Both the position numbers and the translations under genes were made by a program. Below are positions 1-38,879 of a stretch of DNA of 64,000 nucleotides, in pieces. The notes below the pieces were generated by a model, which did not search any database, was not told where the DNA came from, and saw only the letters and a program-made list of their open reading frames with translations. The stretch is from positions 20,590,927 through 20,654,926 of the forward strand of contig CM036767.1 of assembly GCA_020796225.1 (NCBI GenBank), given 5' to 3'. Source of the stretch: Arion vulgaris (Eukaryota; Mollusca; Gastropoda; Stylommatophora; Arionidae). Position 1 is the stretch's first letter. Every line of letters starts with the position of its first letter.

Positions 1-146
1 TAAAAAAAGCTATTTCGGACTGTCATTTCAAATACATTTCTTATAAACTGGTTGGATTACAATATGTGGTAGGTCAAGTTCGACCAACCCATACCTTGTC
101 TATTGCTGTTCATGTGTCTAATTACATTTTGCAATTCGAGAGACAA

Positions 147-376
147 GACAGCATAGTAATTAGTGCCTTTGCTTTGTAGTCCCAAAATGGAGTGGGATAT
201 TTCTTACCGCAATAGCTGTCAGGTTAACCCAACCTCAATTGAGTACCAGAAACACTCTGAGAATACAGTCAGCATGATGTTGATCACACCACCCATTGTG
301 TTCCATTGGTCACAGAAAAATTCAGGTCTAATACTAGTCCCCAGTATTCCTCATGGTGTGAAAATAAGTTCTTAAC
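147..376 (+). repeat. SINE S8 copy
   Basis: Shares the tRNA-like head (gtaattagtgccttt) and the body motif gatgttgatcacaccaccc with other S8 copies, for example 45890-46145. Its open frame has no coding meaning. Confidence 0.7.
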
Positions 377-399
377 TTGTTGAAAATCACATGCACTTT

Positions 400-470
400 A
401 TAACATACATCCAGAGAACCGGACTCATTGTGTAGACATCAGCGAACGAGAAGAAGACATGCACTTTCAA
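400..470 (+). repeat. NLR-c-type 3' fragment
   Basis: The stretch ending in aacgagaagaagac matches the end of the copy at 22518-22795 (acatccaaagaacgggactc). It is a short remnant. Confidence 0.5.
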
Positions 471-627
471 ACATTAGTAGTTCTAACTTGCTTATTAGAA
501 ATTACTATTTATTCTTTAGATGATATTCAGCCATGATATCTTTTTGATATTAGATCACATTAAAAGAAGCAAATAAAACATCATATTTTGATTTATATAA
601 TAGAATAAACAGTACATAGTTTATTAT

Positions 628-1330
628 ATTCAACTCCAATGTTAAAGCAGTTCTGCTGTATGGGTCAGAAACATGGACAACGACTAAAACAATAATAATC
701 TTCTTCTTTGCGTTCGTTCTTTACGACCAATTTTAATCACTCTTTGTGATATGTTTGATCTTTGCCAAGAATGTGTTGCACATTGGTTTGTAGGCCCCTA
801 AATGCATAGACTTCTACACGTTTAGGACACATGCATACGATTTCAGCCAAACCTCCTTAGTCGCCTCTTACGACATGCGTGACAGATAACAGTGGTTCTA
901 TACTTTACACCCCAAATTTGGGCCCCGGTAACCACTTGGGAGACAATAACTAATAAATTGTAAACACTCATCAAATGGTGTCTGTGCAGAATAGAGGACT
1001 GAGATGGTATGATAGTAGGATAAAAAGAGAGCTTATAGAGAGAACGAGAGAGGTCCCAGTGAACTAAGAGGAGGAAAATACACTGGCGCTAGATGGGACA
1101 TACCTTGAGAAACCCACATTGGGAAATATAGCAAGAAGGGTCATTTCCTGGAACCAGCAGGGAAAGCAAAATAGAGGGAAGTCTAGAAATACATAAAGAA
1201 GAGGTTTGGAGACAGAGATTAAAAATGATATATACGCAAGAGCTGGAAGAAGCAAGAAAGCTAAGGTAGGAAGACTTCACATGAGATAGTTGACAGACTA
1301 TTCCTCGAGCAGAGTTTAAAGGGCACGAGA
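628..1330 (+). mobile_element. NLR-a (RTE-like) retrotransposon 3' fragment, split by S1
   Basis: A decayed reverse-transcriptase C-terminal region encodes NSNVKAVLLYGSETW near 630-680. After an S1 insertion it resumes at about 950 with the region equivalent to [12 protein letters not shown]. Paralogous, uninterrupted at this point, to 17236-17440. Frames are broken. Confidence 0.8.
696..942 (-). mobile_element. SINE S1 inserted in NLR-a
   Basis: Full-length S1 in minus orientation: (GAA)n tail at 700, head complement ccggtaaccacttggg at 925-940. It is flanked by acaataa (689-695 and 943-949), a likely target-site duplication. Confidence 0.85.
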
Positions 1331-1439
1331 GATAGAGCATAGTTTATTAGATTACGAAGATCTACAAATGATTGAACTTTCTGTTTCATCTAATGGTTAA
1401 ACAGAAGAGGGGAGAGTCTAATGCGTATTGACGTCTAGG

Positions 1440-2052
1440 CCAGTTTAATATTAACTATAGTGACAAAACCACTCCACACGTAAGTGGTGACTGGCCTTCA
1501 TGCACCTCATGCAGCTAGTTTATCCTTGGGAGATGTTAGATTTCAAACTTTCATTGTTTCTAGTTATGTCTTCATTCCTTCTTTTGTCATCCACGCTACC
1601 GGTTTTCTCAAGTGTGCTATTTCTTTTGGCTGCGACTTGCGCCTCCAGCGCATCTCGCAACGGTTGTTTTATGACACCTTGGTTGCGCGTCAGGTTTGTT
1701 TGGTTTGCTCCCGCCTGTTTAACAACTAGCATGTCTCGAGCTGTACTGGGCTTTCTGCTGTGACATTCGTTTTTTGTTCAGTGGGAGAGTCTAAGATGCA
1801 GTGATTGAGATGACCGAAGTCAGCATTAGCAAACCGAAGCTGACAAAGACCCTACTCCACCTACAAGTGGTGGCACTGGTAACATGGTGCATCACTGCAG
1901 TCTTAGTTAAGTCATTAGGAATCAGAAAGACATTCAAACTTCTTCATGATTTCTGGTTATGTTTAGTTTACTTCTTTGTCATCACACTGCTACGGGTTGT
2001 TTCCAGTGTCGTGGTTTCTGTTTTTGTCTTTGCGCTGTCTGGTGGCGGGTGA
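1440..2052 (-). repeat. Two direct degenerate copies of an unidentified interspersed repeat
   Basis: Segments near 1465-1660 and 1840-2040 resemble each other (ccactccacacgtaagtggt versus cctactccacctacaagtgg). A third partial copy is at 40440-40540. Family unknown; possibly a retrotransposon 3' region. Confidence 0.45.
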
Positions 2053-2640
2053 TTGTTATTTTTGCTCTTTGACATACTTAGTTACTATGGACCCCAAACT
2101 GGGCGTCACTTCAGTCTGTTAGATTTCCCAAAGCTCAGTTTTCAGGTCAACTGTGAGCCCATGTTGCGTCTCCGCTCACCTAGGAAGACAGTCTTGCAGG
2201 ATATGTTGGTGTCTGTTCCATCTTTGACATGCACAGAGCTGTTCAATTTAGTTGCTGATTGCAGGTTTTAGGAAATATTAATGTCTTTCAGTCCTTTAGA
2301 TCTTTTAACAAGTGTTTGTCTTCCAGTCTACTCCAGATTTTCTCTTTTGGAGAGTTTTGACCTCTTGAAAAGACGGGTTGGTAGATTTGTTCTTTGGCAC
2401 TGCCTTCCTTAGCCAAGACATTGGCACTCTCCTGCAATAAATTACCTGCAACAAAGAGATAGAATCCACTGCAGGTGAATTTCTGCCTTTTTTGACAGCT
2501 TTTTCATGGTTCTGTACTGTTCTGTCAGCAGATTTAGCCTCCAAGGCTTGTATAGCTGATAGTGAGTCTCTAAGAAAGACCATCTTGCCAGCATGTGCCT
2601 GCAGCTTAAGGTTCAAGCAATGTGTCATTTGGTTTGTAAG
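2053..2640 (-). mobile_element. Non-LTR retrotransposon RNase H fragment
   Basis: The minus strand encodes MVFLRDSLSAIQALEAKSAD, the RNase H strand with catalytic Asp followed by SLSAIQAL, in a frame-broken copy. No intact reading frame remains. Confidence 0.65.
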
Positions 2641-2795
2641 TCCATTTTTTCTCAGAGATCTCTTAGGAATGTTGCTGGAGTTATGGAGTTCATGGTTTGT
2701 GCAATATCCTCGACAGGTGGCAAGCCATTTTTGTGGAGAGGAACCAAGCCATAGGGAGAAACCCGGTGCAGTGAAGTTAATTCTTCAACTATAAA
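2641..2795 (+). repeat. SINE S6, 3' part
   Basis: Contains ggaaccaagccatagggaga and cccggtgcagtgaagttaat, the terminal half of S6 as at 21617-21850. The tRNA-like head is missing. Confidence 0.65.
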
Positions 2796-2871
2796 CTTTT
2801 TAAACATATTACATTTTGTTTTCATTCCACTTTTATGATACTTTTTGAATCACACCTTTATATTTCATATG

Positions 2872-3105
2872 TGAGCGTCTGTAGTTCAAGCGTTAGTGAG
2901 CTCGATCACAACCCTAGCATACATGTGGCGGGCAGTTTGGAAGCAAATTCATTTCCGTGGGATTTTTTCTGAATGGTAAAAATAGACCTCAGAAAGCAAT
3001 GACAAACTAATGAACGTATAAGTGGCGCCTAGAAAATCAATGGCTCGCTTACTGTGGTTGATGGCTACGTCCTGGTAAAGGATATGCCACGATTTTCATT
3101 TCAAT
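2872..3105 (+). repeat. SINE S7 copy
   Basis: The head has an A-box-like tgtagttcaagcgttagtg and the body gcgcctagaaaatcaatggc. It matches 16312-16564 and 52879-53129. Confidence 0.8.
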
Positions 3106-3485
3106 ACTTTCAAGAAGTTGGTGAACACAACGTTATAAAAAATATGAATTCTATCTATCTTTACAGATTCACATAAGTATTTATCTCGTTGACTAGACTA
3201 TGAACATCTTAGTAAAATTTAACTTCAGCATTTCTCTCACATTTATTTTAACAAGTTGCCAATTAAGATAAAAAAAATATTCAGATTTGAAGGAGGTATA
3301 AATTGAAAAAAATACAATCAATATATACATATAAAACAAAACAATTTTTTGATTATTTCTAAGTAAGATATAATACATCTATTATTAATGTTGCCATATT
3401 AAGTCAGTAATCATTTATGCAATCAATGATTTTATGCGTAAAAAACAACCATAAGAAATATATATATATATATGAATCGGTTAAT
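3106..3485. other. AT-rich spacer
   Basis: No gene or interspersed repeat recognised; includes a short (AT)n run at about 3459-3474. Confidence 0.5.
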
Positions 3486-3615
3486 TGCTTGTTTGCGTTT
3501 GTTCTTCTCAATCACTCTCTGTGACATGTTTTGTCTTTGTCTAGAACAACTAGACATTGTGCCTTGGTTCATAGGTCCCTACATATGTAGAACAACCGCA
3601 TCCAAAATTTTCAGC
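3486..3615 (-). repeat. Degenerate, truncated SINE S1
   Basis: tgtttgcgtttgttctt and aatcactctctgtgacatgt match the S1 3' half in minus orientation, with many substitutions. Confidence 0.6.
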
Positions 3616-3868
3616 GTGAATTGGTAAATTAAAAACTACGACATAGGTATAAAAAGAGTTGCTTTAATTCAATAATTAAATGTCATGGAAAATATTGGGA
3701 TTATAATTTTGTTGAAGTGTGACTTTATGTTTGAAATCTTCTTCAATACTCAAGCAGCACCTGCGTGTTTGTGAAACATGTAAAAACAAAGTACTGTAGT
3801 TTTACAAAAACAATACACAGCTGTATTGAAGAGGTGGTGGTGAACGGTTTCATGATGACATGGATGTT

Positions 3869-3874
3869 TTTAAT
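3869..3874 (-). terminator. Possible ECD poly(A) signal (ATTAAA)
   Basis: ATTAAA on the minus strand about 195 nt past the ECD stop is the nearest near-canonical hexamer I found. Hexamers occur by chance in AT-rich DNA, so support is weak. Confidence 0.3.
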
Positions 3875-4066
3875 AAAACATCCTGAAAAAAAATTTATCC
3901 CAGCTGCATAAGATCATGTTTGATAGTAAACTAGTCCAGTCAAAAAATATATATAAAAAAGTTTAGAAATAACGTAAACATTATAAGAGGTCAGTTTAAG
4001 TATGCAGCACATGGAACAACATTTGTAGTTGTTGTTTTAACAATCTGAAGAAGTTGCAAGCTATAT

Positions 4067-31820
<27,754 letters not shown>

Positions 31821-31997
31821 AGTTTGCTAGATGGTATTGCAACAATTATTGTTTATATAGACCTCTTAAATTAATCTATTGACGATGCCGCCGATTGTAA
31901 GCATTGCGGTCGTGAAATAATGAATTCGCATAAAGCAAATTTCACCATATTTGTTGCATTTGATGCTATTTTTAAAATGTCTAGAAAGAGTCTAACG
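31821..31997. promoter_or_regulatory. ECD 5' flank, putative promoter interval
   Basis: This 177-bp single-copy-looking stretch lies between the ECD start codon and an S6 SINE. It has several CpGs around 31881-31920, unlike the surrounding AT-rich repeats. No TATA box, initiator or other element could be assigned, so its promoter role is inferred from position only. Confidence 0.35.
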
Positions 31998-32285
31998 CCG
32001 AAGGATTGACTTCATTGCGCCTGATATTACCCCATATAGCTTGGTCCCTCTCCGCAGAAATGGTACGCCACCTACGCTAGTGAGAGTATTGAGCAGAGCA
32101 CGAACTCCATAGCTCCTGCAACAATCATAGTTGTTTCCGGAAAAATGCATGCGTGGGAACAGAACGGCGCGGTCCAGATTTGAATCCACGACCTTCGGAA
32201 CGCAAGGGCGTAACCACTTAGACACAGCACAACGTTCGCTAACTAACGATTAGAGTTGGTCGTGACCACAGAGACCCCTTAAAAT
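31998..32285 (-). repeat. SINE S6 copy upstream of ECD
   Basis: gattgacttcattgcgcctg, agatttgaatccacgacctt and cgtaaccacttagacacagc; a near-complete S6 about 180 bp upstream of the ECD start. 32286-32650 has no assigned feature. Confidence 0.8.
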
Positions 32286-32649
32286 GCAATACTGCTTAAT
32301 AATTACATAATATCAAAAGTTGACAACAATCAACACTTTTGCATCCTTATCATTCTACTTTTTAGGTAGATAATGCTAGCAGAACCATCAGCATGTCTAC
32401 CCTTCGATATCTGATGGGGAGACTGAGCACCTATGGGTCTGTTTGACGTCTGTTCACTAACCAATAACTTAGCAGTAACAGGCAGTATGACACTGGAGAA
32501 AAGTTTAACTTGTAGATTTTGTTAAGATCTTTTGTGAGACAAATCGTAAAATATATATTATTTTAACCTCAATATTGCAACAACAACCTCCACAATGACA
32601 GTTACAATTGGGGTAGTATCAGCGGTCCTCAAATGCATTTATAATTCGG

Positions 32650-33620
32650 ACACCGTTTCTCTTTCTCTCTAGCATGTGATATCCTGGCGCTTAGGGGCAG
32701 CGACAAATACACACAATTCTTCTCTATTCTTGGCTACCTTCTGTATTGTGATCCAGCTGTGCTTCATTTCTCCCGGTTCTTCTACTGATCTCCTCCAGGT
32801 CGTTTTGGGTCTTCAACGTTTACGTTCTGGTATCAATCTTGTTTTCGTGACAGGGTTAGTCTCCATATGGATATCACATGTCTGATCCATCTACAGCGTC
32901 TCTTTTGGATAAGGGTGCTCATATTCTCTTGTTGACACTGTGCAAACAGTTCTTGGTTAGAGATAGTATTTGGCCAGAACACACGTAAGATCTTTCACAG
33001 ACAAGTTGTATGGAATGAGGAGAGTTTGGACATATCTTGTTCTGTCCTTCTCTAGCATTCTGATCCGTATAGTAAAGTTGATAGCACACAGCTGTGGTAT
33101 ATATTAATCTTGGTTCTGATGCTGTATTGTGTTGATTTCCAGACCGTATGAAAGGTCATGAATGCACTCCGTACATTTTTCAATCGGCTTTTAATGTCAG
33201 ATCAAGCTCATCCGCTGTGGCTGATAACACCTCCAAGGTATGTGAAAACAGTTGTATTGGGAAGGATTTTATCTTCTAGTTTTGCTGGTGGTGATGTTCA
33301 GTCATAGTTTATGTATTCTTCTTTCTTATTGATTTTCAACCCAACGATCTGGCCGCACTGGTTAAGACAGCAAGTCTTTTCCTGGATATCTTTACATGTG
33401 TGAGATAGAAGTGCGATGTCATCAGAAAAATCGATGTCTTCCAGTGTGCATGTGAGAAATAGTGGGAGTTGCTTCTTCTGCGTTCTCACTAGATTGGGAT
33501 TTCGGATTCTCTAATAAAGGCAGCTGTCTGCATCAGATTATCAGCCACGCCATACAGTTTGTCTTGAACGCTGGTGTAAGTGGGCCACCTCTGTCTTCTC
33601 AAGTCTGCATACCTTGGGAG
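32650..33620 (-). mobile_element. RTE-like reverse-transcriptase remnant
   Basis: Minus strand encodes LEDIDFSDDIALLSHTCKDI (palm motif, FADD-type box as FSDD) and GQIVGLKINKK at 33298-33480, with more RT code around 32760-33100. Short direct relatives occur at 34020-34150. Confidence 0.8.
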
Positions 33621-33639
33621 CAGTTCTGTAGGATATAAT

Positions 33640-34200
33640 TTCTATGATTTCTGCTTCCTCGTTTGTGTCGACCTCTTCCCGCAGTAAGTTTTGGCCACCC
33701 TCATGATTTTAGGTCTGACATTCTTACTGCGTGGCTAAATCTCAGAGGCAGATTGGCGACCATAGAATCCGTTATCCCATTCCTCATTGTGAGGGGTCGT
33801 TGCACCATGATATGCACCTTACGACCTGGTACATCCGTTTTCTGCAAGCATTTGTTTCGGGTTAGCATTCCCTAATGTGGGAGTTACAAGGAGAGATAAG
33901 ATACAAAATTGGAGACTTGGTAGGAACAACACCAGTGATAGAGCATATTAAGAAACCAAATGGTGGATGAGATTACATGAGTTGACAGGAACCCCTGAAA
34001 AAGGGGATGAGATTCCATTAGTCAATAGATTAAGATTTTTCTCTGATAAAGGCCACTGTCTGCTTCAGGTTGTCATAAATTTTATCTTGAATGTTGGTGT
34101 AAGTGGGCTCCATATTTCTTCCTTTTAATCAGACATTCTTCCTGCATGGTAGGCCCTTTAAAGCAGAGCAGCCACCCCCCCTTCCATATATATTATCCTA
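33640..34200 (-). mobile_element. Diverged non-LTR fragments
   Basis: tgatatgcaccttacgacct and ctgcaagcatttgtttcggg recur at 34685-34750; ctgataaaggccactgtctg (34035) resembles 33505-33540. Too decayed for classification. Confidence 0.4.
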
Positions 34201-34207
34201 TTTCTAA

Positions 34208-34690
34208 TTGTAACAGGTTGTTATCAGTTGTCATAGGACTATCATCATAGCACTCCAGACATGTCCATAGGTACTCCGATCTCCACCTCAGCAAATCCAG
34301 CAGCGTCCAGCTACCCAACACGCCAGTTCGATGTTGATTAATCAATCTCTTTGCATGTTTAGTATGTCATTCTTTTCGATTTGCTCCAATATTGACACCC
34401 ATCTCTCTCAATCTGGTCAGCAAGTGGGATTCACAGCCCTGAAACTCCTCTGTTCGGAAAGACTCTCTCAATGCGTGAAGAATGTCATTTCGATCCATGG
34501 CAGCTCCTCTGATATTGTAGCCAAGCCAGCCAATCTATCAGCTCGTTCATTACCCCTAACTCCTGCGTGCCCAGGGACAAAAATGAAGGTGATTTCTCTG
34601 ATCATTGTCTGTACCAGCACCTCCACCCAGTTGCGTCTCACCATTCCTGATTCGACTTAACGAATCATGCTCATGGAGTCACTGAGTTGT
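34208..34690 (-). mobile_element. NLR-e RNase H and 3' end
   Basis: Minus strand encodes TFIFVPGHAGVRGNERADRL and AGLATISE, the RNase H C-terminal block, then the same 3' region as 39300-39520. Frame-broken. 34760-35390 holds no recognised element. Confidence 0.8.
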
Positions 34691-35393
34691 TGCACCATGT
34701 TATGTGCCTTATGACATGGTGCAAGTGGTTTCTGCAAGCATTTGTTTCATATTAAGAATCCCTTAATTGAGATTCTGAGATTGGAGTAGTTTTGTAATCA
34801 AGCATGGCACGAGTCTACAGGAACTCGTGCAAGAGTGGACGGGATTCTATGAGTCGGCAGGAACCTGTGCAATGAGTTATTGTGAATAAGATGTCCATAT
34901 AACCAGTAAGCCACAGGAACAATCATCATGCATAGACTTTGCCATCTTTTGAAAGTGAGAGTACCTATAGGTCTGATCAGAAATACAATAAAATCGAGTC
35001 TGTCAAGCCATGACCAATAGCTTTTATTTAGTTTACACTAACTATAATGATCAACACAACACATAAATAAATGTTGGCAATTTTATCACAATTTAATGGT
35101 TTCTACAAAGTAATTGCTCGTCCACTGCAATAGACTAATTTTATCCGATGCATCAAATGAAAGTGTAGTCTCTCGAAATACTTCTGACTTAGAAACCTAT
35201 AAAATCAAATAATAATTGCGTAAATATAATATATAATCAAATAAATTGTGTAAGGAAAGTCAAATAGTTATAAGTAATAATTTTTTGAGTTCCTACCGAA
35301 GAACAGGTTCTAAACAAAGATATGCTACATGTTCTGCCTTGATTTATCTTTTTCATGGCTTCCCAGTCATCTTTATATCTTGTTTCCAGATCT

Positions 35394-35660
35394 TGCCCAT
35401 GTGTTGCGGGGATTGAAGGGGAGCAAAGAATAGTAACACTGCGACCTACAAGGCATGTTGTGAGAGACAACTGAGGTAGGGGTCTAGGAAGCTACCTCGT
35501 AAATAAAAAGCGGTGCAGAAATTAGATGTGCTGGCCTACTTGCAAAGTAGGAGAAAGGCTTGCCTGAATGGCAAGGGACACTGGTGATAAGGAAAGCAAG
35601 CCTTCGCACAATAATCCATCATAGGCGCAATGACTATGCCTGAATTCATAGCAATAAAAT
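35394..35660 (+). repeat. SINE S2 5' part fused to S4
   Basis: S2 head to ggcctacttg (35394-35542), then directly S4 (gagaaaggcttgcctgaatg, to about 35655). The junction probably reflects insertion or deletion. Confidence 0.75.
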
Positions 35661-35745
35661 TTAACTTTCGTTTTACTAGTGTTTGGTTCTTTCCATCTGT
35701 TCTTAATTATTAATTGTGTCATACCATTTCAGTCCTGTTTGCCCA

Positions 35746-35992
35746 TGTGGCGCCGGGACCCACAAGGAAGCAAAGAATAGTAACTCTGCGACCTACAAGG
35801 CATGTCGAAAGGGCGACTGATGCAGGACCTAGGAAGCTACCCTAGTAAATAAAAAACATCGCAGAAATTGGATTGCTGGCCTACTTGTAGGTGCATAACT
35901 GGCACAATGTACAATCACTCTTAGGCTCAGATCTCATACAAATCACAAAGAGTGGTTAACAAGTGATCTATATGGAACGTTCAAAGAAGAAG
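35746..35992 (+). repeat. SINE S2 copy
   Basis: Full-length plus-orientation S2 from gcccatgtggcgccgggacc to gaacgttcaaagaagaagaa. Confidence 0.85.
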
Positions 35993-36344
35993 AACTGAAA
36001 AAAAATTATCTGTATTCTTTCTCTTTTACCAGAGGTATGCTATTACTGTAGACATTTTTGTGTTACAGAAGATACTAAAATATAAGTTACAATACATGTC
36101 TAATGCTGACTCCAAAATTATAAAAAGTATAAACTTACTTCATTAAATCCTAATGATTTAAAAAGACATAAGCTTGCAACGTTTTCATATCCAATTTTAC
36201 TTGTGAAAGTCACAGTCTGCAGCAAAACTTGAGCTGTCAAACAGAAAGGAAAAGGAACATAAAGGGCATGCACGAGTCATCTCTGACAGCCTTCCTTACG
36301 ACAGACCAATCATATCTGACACTATGTTGCAGTGAAAATAGCAA

Positions 36345-36585
36345 TTGTGGCATTTCCTTTACAGGGCGTCGCCATCAACCATAGTAAATGAGTCGTCAAT
36401 TTTCTAGGCACCACTTATACATTCAGTAGTTTACCATTGCTTTCTGAACGGTGAGGTCTATTTTTACAGTTCGTAAAAATCCACTAGAACAAATTTTACT
36501 TCCAACATGTCTGCAGCGTTGTTTTAACCAGGTAATCTTGGGTTGTGATTGAGCTCATTACTGCTAAGCCACAGACGACCATATG
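36345..36585 (-). repeat. SINE S7 copy
   Basis: Minus-orientation S7: catcaaccatagtaaatgag, tttctaggcaccacttatac, ttgtgattgagctcattact. Confidence 0.8.
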
Positions 36586-36699
36586 TTACAGTACAACTCA
36601 GTCAATGTGGTACTATAAAGTAGAGGTTTTATGGTTCTAAAATCTTATCTGAAACTGTACAAATTTGTGTCATGTTGGACAATATTTGTCATGGTAGTT

Positions 36700-36830
36700 G
36701 GAGTTTGGATTCATTGTTCAATTGAGAATGATCTTCATTGGACATGTCCATAATTGCTCTGACCTCATCCTAAGCATCTCTTTCAGTGTGTTTAGACAAA
36801 TAACTCCCATTGTTGTAGAATGTAAACACG
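36700..36830 (-). repeat. NLR-e-type fragment
   Basis: Matches 10076-10250 (ttcagtgtgtttagacaaat). Origin uncertain. Confidence 0.4.
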
Positions 36831-37114
36831 CAAAAGAAAAATACTATACTGGAGGATCTCAGCTCAGTGCATGTAACTCCATAGCACCGGCAAGGATCCT
36901 GACAAAATCCTAGTCACATACAATAAGTTTATATAAGGAAAAGTAGCAGATAGCTGCTAGTTAACAGCTTTTCCAACTTGTAGATTGTCTATATCAAAAT
37001 TTGCTGCATCTGTCGCCATCTTGTGACATATAACTCCACATCAAATTTGTTATGGTTAGGGATAACAACTCAAATCCATACAAAATGGTTTTGCTACAGA
37101 AACTACAAGGAAAA

Positions 37115-37330
37115 AGAGGTCTCTGTGAAGGTTGTTGGTTTGAATCTGGACTGTGCCTTTCTGTTCATGAGTGCATTTTTTTCCAGAGACCCCTAGAATC
37201 GTTGCCAGGGCTACGTAGTTCATGCTTTGTGCAATGCTCTCGCAGGTAGCGTGCCATTTCTGCGAAAGGGACTAAGCCATACGGGTAAAACCCGTGCAAA
37301 GAAGTCAATCCTTCGGCTTTAAAAACTTAG
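37115..37330 (+). repeat. SINE S6 copy
   Basis: ggtctctgtgaaggttgttg (head shortened), gggactaagccatacgggta, gtcaatccttcggctt. S6 lacking part of the head. Confidence 0.75.
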
Positions 37331-37394
37331 AGTGTTAAGGGTGATTTTAGTACTACGCTCCATTAAGGACGTTAAATTAAATAGCTAATATAAT

Positions 37395-37600
37395 TGCTAG
37401 TGATTAGTAAGGATCATCATCGCAACACTGTGGGCTGGTTCACAGGTGCTCTGATCTCCTCTGTATCTTTACCAGCGTATAACAACTGATCACACCAGTT
37501 CTGTGTTGATTAATCAAATGTCATGTGCTTTTAACAAAGTATTCATGTCTGACAATTCCCAGTTTCACTCCCATCTTCTTTGCTCTGGATAGGGATGCAT
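37395..37600 (-). repeat. NLR-e 3' fragment, diverged
   Basis: atcatcatcgcaacactgtg and tgttgattaatcaaatgtca parallel the NLR-e end at 34240-34360. Confidence 0.55.
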
Positions 37601-37640
37601 GATGCAGCGAAGTGAACATCTATTTATAGATAGCCTATCC

Positions 37641-37886
37641 GCCCTTGTGTTGCCGAGACCGAAGGGGAGCTAAGAATAATAATACTGCGACCTACAAAGC
37701 ATCTCGTAAGAGGCAACTGAGGCAGGGGTCTAGGGAAGCTACCCTAGTAAATAAAAAACCTTAACAGAAATCGGATGTGCTGGCCTACTTGTAGGCGCAT
37801 AACTGACACAACATACAATCACTCTTAGGCTCAGATCAATCACAAAGAGTGGTTAACAAGTAATCGTAGGAGTGTTCAAAGAAGAT
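37641..37886 (+). repeat. SINE S2 copy
   Basis: Full-length plus-orientation S2 (gcccttgtgttgccgagacc to agtgttcaaagaaga). Confidence 0.85.
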
Positions 37887-38299
37887 GATTTTGTGCAAGG
37901 GATTCCTAGCATGTGGTATCTATATCAAAGCATTTTAGAGACACAGTGTCTTTAAAGTGTTTTTCTGTTCACCAACTGATTGTCTGCCCCCATCTAGCTC
38001 ACGATACATCAACTGTTTTGCATAGCTATGTGTTTTCTGGTCTCTTACTTTACACAAGAAGATCTTATCAGACAGCGCACATACTATGTACAAATGATGA
38101 AGGTCCCTGATGTAAATTTCTTCAACTTCTTCTTCTAAAGCTCCAGTTCGACCATTTGTGATCTGTATGTGATCTGAGCCTACTTTTTTGTTGTTGTTGC
38201 TGTGATGGCTTGCATTCTTTATCATCAATGTTCTCACCATTCAAGTAAGCTCGTGACTCCAACTTTAGTTATTACTGGAGATATAAGGAACTGGTCAGT

Positions 38300-38700
38300 G
38301 GAGCGTTGAAGTTAAGCTTGCCTGCCGCCCGAGTGGTTACCGGGCCCAAATTTGGGGTGTAAAGAATAGAACCACTGTTACCTTCCACGCATGTCGTAAG
38401 AGGCGACTAAGGAGGTTTGGCTGAAATCGGATGCATGTGTCCTAAACGTGTAGAAGTCTTATGCGTTTAGGGGCCTACCAAACCAATGTGCAACGTATAC
38501 ACGTCTTGGCAAAGATCAAACATATCACAAAGAGTGATTAAAATTGGTCGTAAAGAACAAACGAAAGAAGAAGAAGAAGAAGCTTGCCTGCATGGTGGGG
38601 ACACTGATAATAAAGAAAGTAGGCCTTCACGCAAGTCAGTCAGAAGTGCATACAAAGCACCTGACTATGCCTGAATTCGTAGTAGCTTAATGCAGAAGAA
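38300..38700 (+). repeat. SINE S4 interrupted by S1
   Basis: S4 begins gttaagcttgcctgc at 38311 and resumes after S1 at 38580 with aagcttgcctgcatggtggg, ending in gcctgaattcgtagtagc and (GAA)n. Confidence 0.8.
38326..38579 (+). mobile_element. SINE S1 with 12-bp target-site duplication
   Basis: Full-length S1; perfect duplication aagcttgcctgc at 38314-38325 and 38580-38591. Confidence 0.94.
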
Positions 38701-38709
38701 GAAGAACTG

Positions 38710-38870
38710 GAGATATTCTTCTTCTTCTGCATCTCCCGCTATGAATTCAGGCGTAGCCATGGCGCCCAGTGTAGCATTTTTTCACTGATTTTTGCGTGAA
38801 AGCCTGTTTACCGTTTTATTGGTTTTCTCGCCATACAGAGGTACCTTCTCCGACTTCAGAGGTACTGGAG
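38710..38870 (-). repeat. SINE S4 copy, inverted to the previous one
   Basis: cgctatgaattcaggcgtag, gatttttgcgtgaaagcctg, ctccgacttcagaggtac in minus orientation; forms an inverted S4 pair with 38300-38700. Confidence 0.75.
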
Positions 38871-38879
38871 ATATAGCCA

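Noticed and set aside
1484..2052. Hydrophobic open frames (for example at 1801-2052) as membrane proteins
   Set aside because: They fall in two direct copies of an interspersed repeat, are read antisense to other copies, and lack gene context.
31885..31896. ATGCCGCCGATT followed by GTAAGC, a possible first coding exon of RRP7A or another divergent transcript 64 bp from the ECD start
   Set aside because: It could join RRP7A exon 2 in phase, but the exon at 49127-49153 aligns much better with the human N-terminus and needs a 1-kb, not 18-kb, intron.
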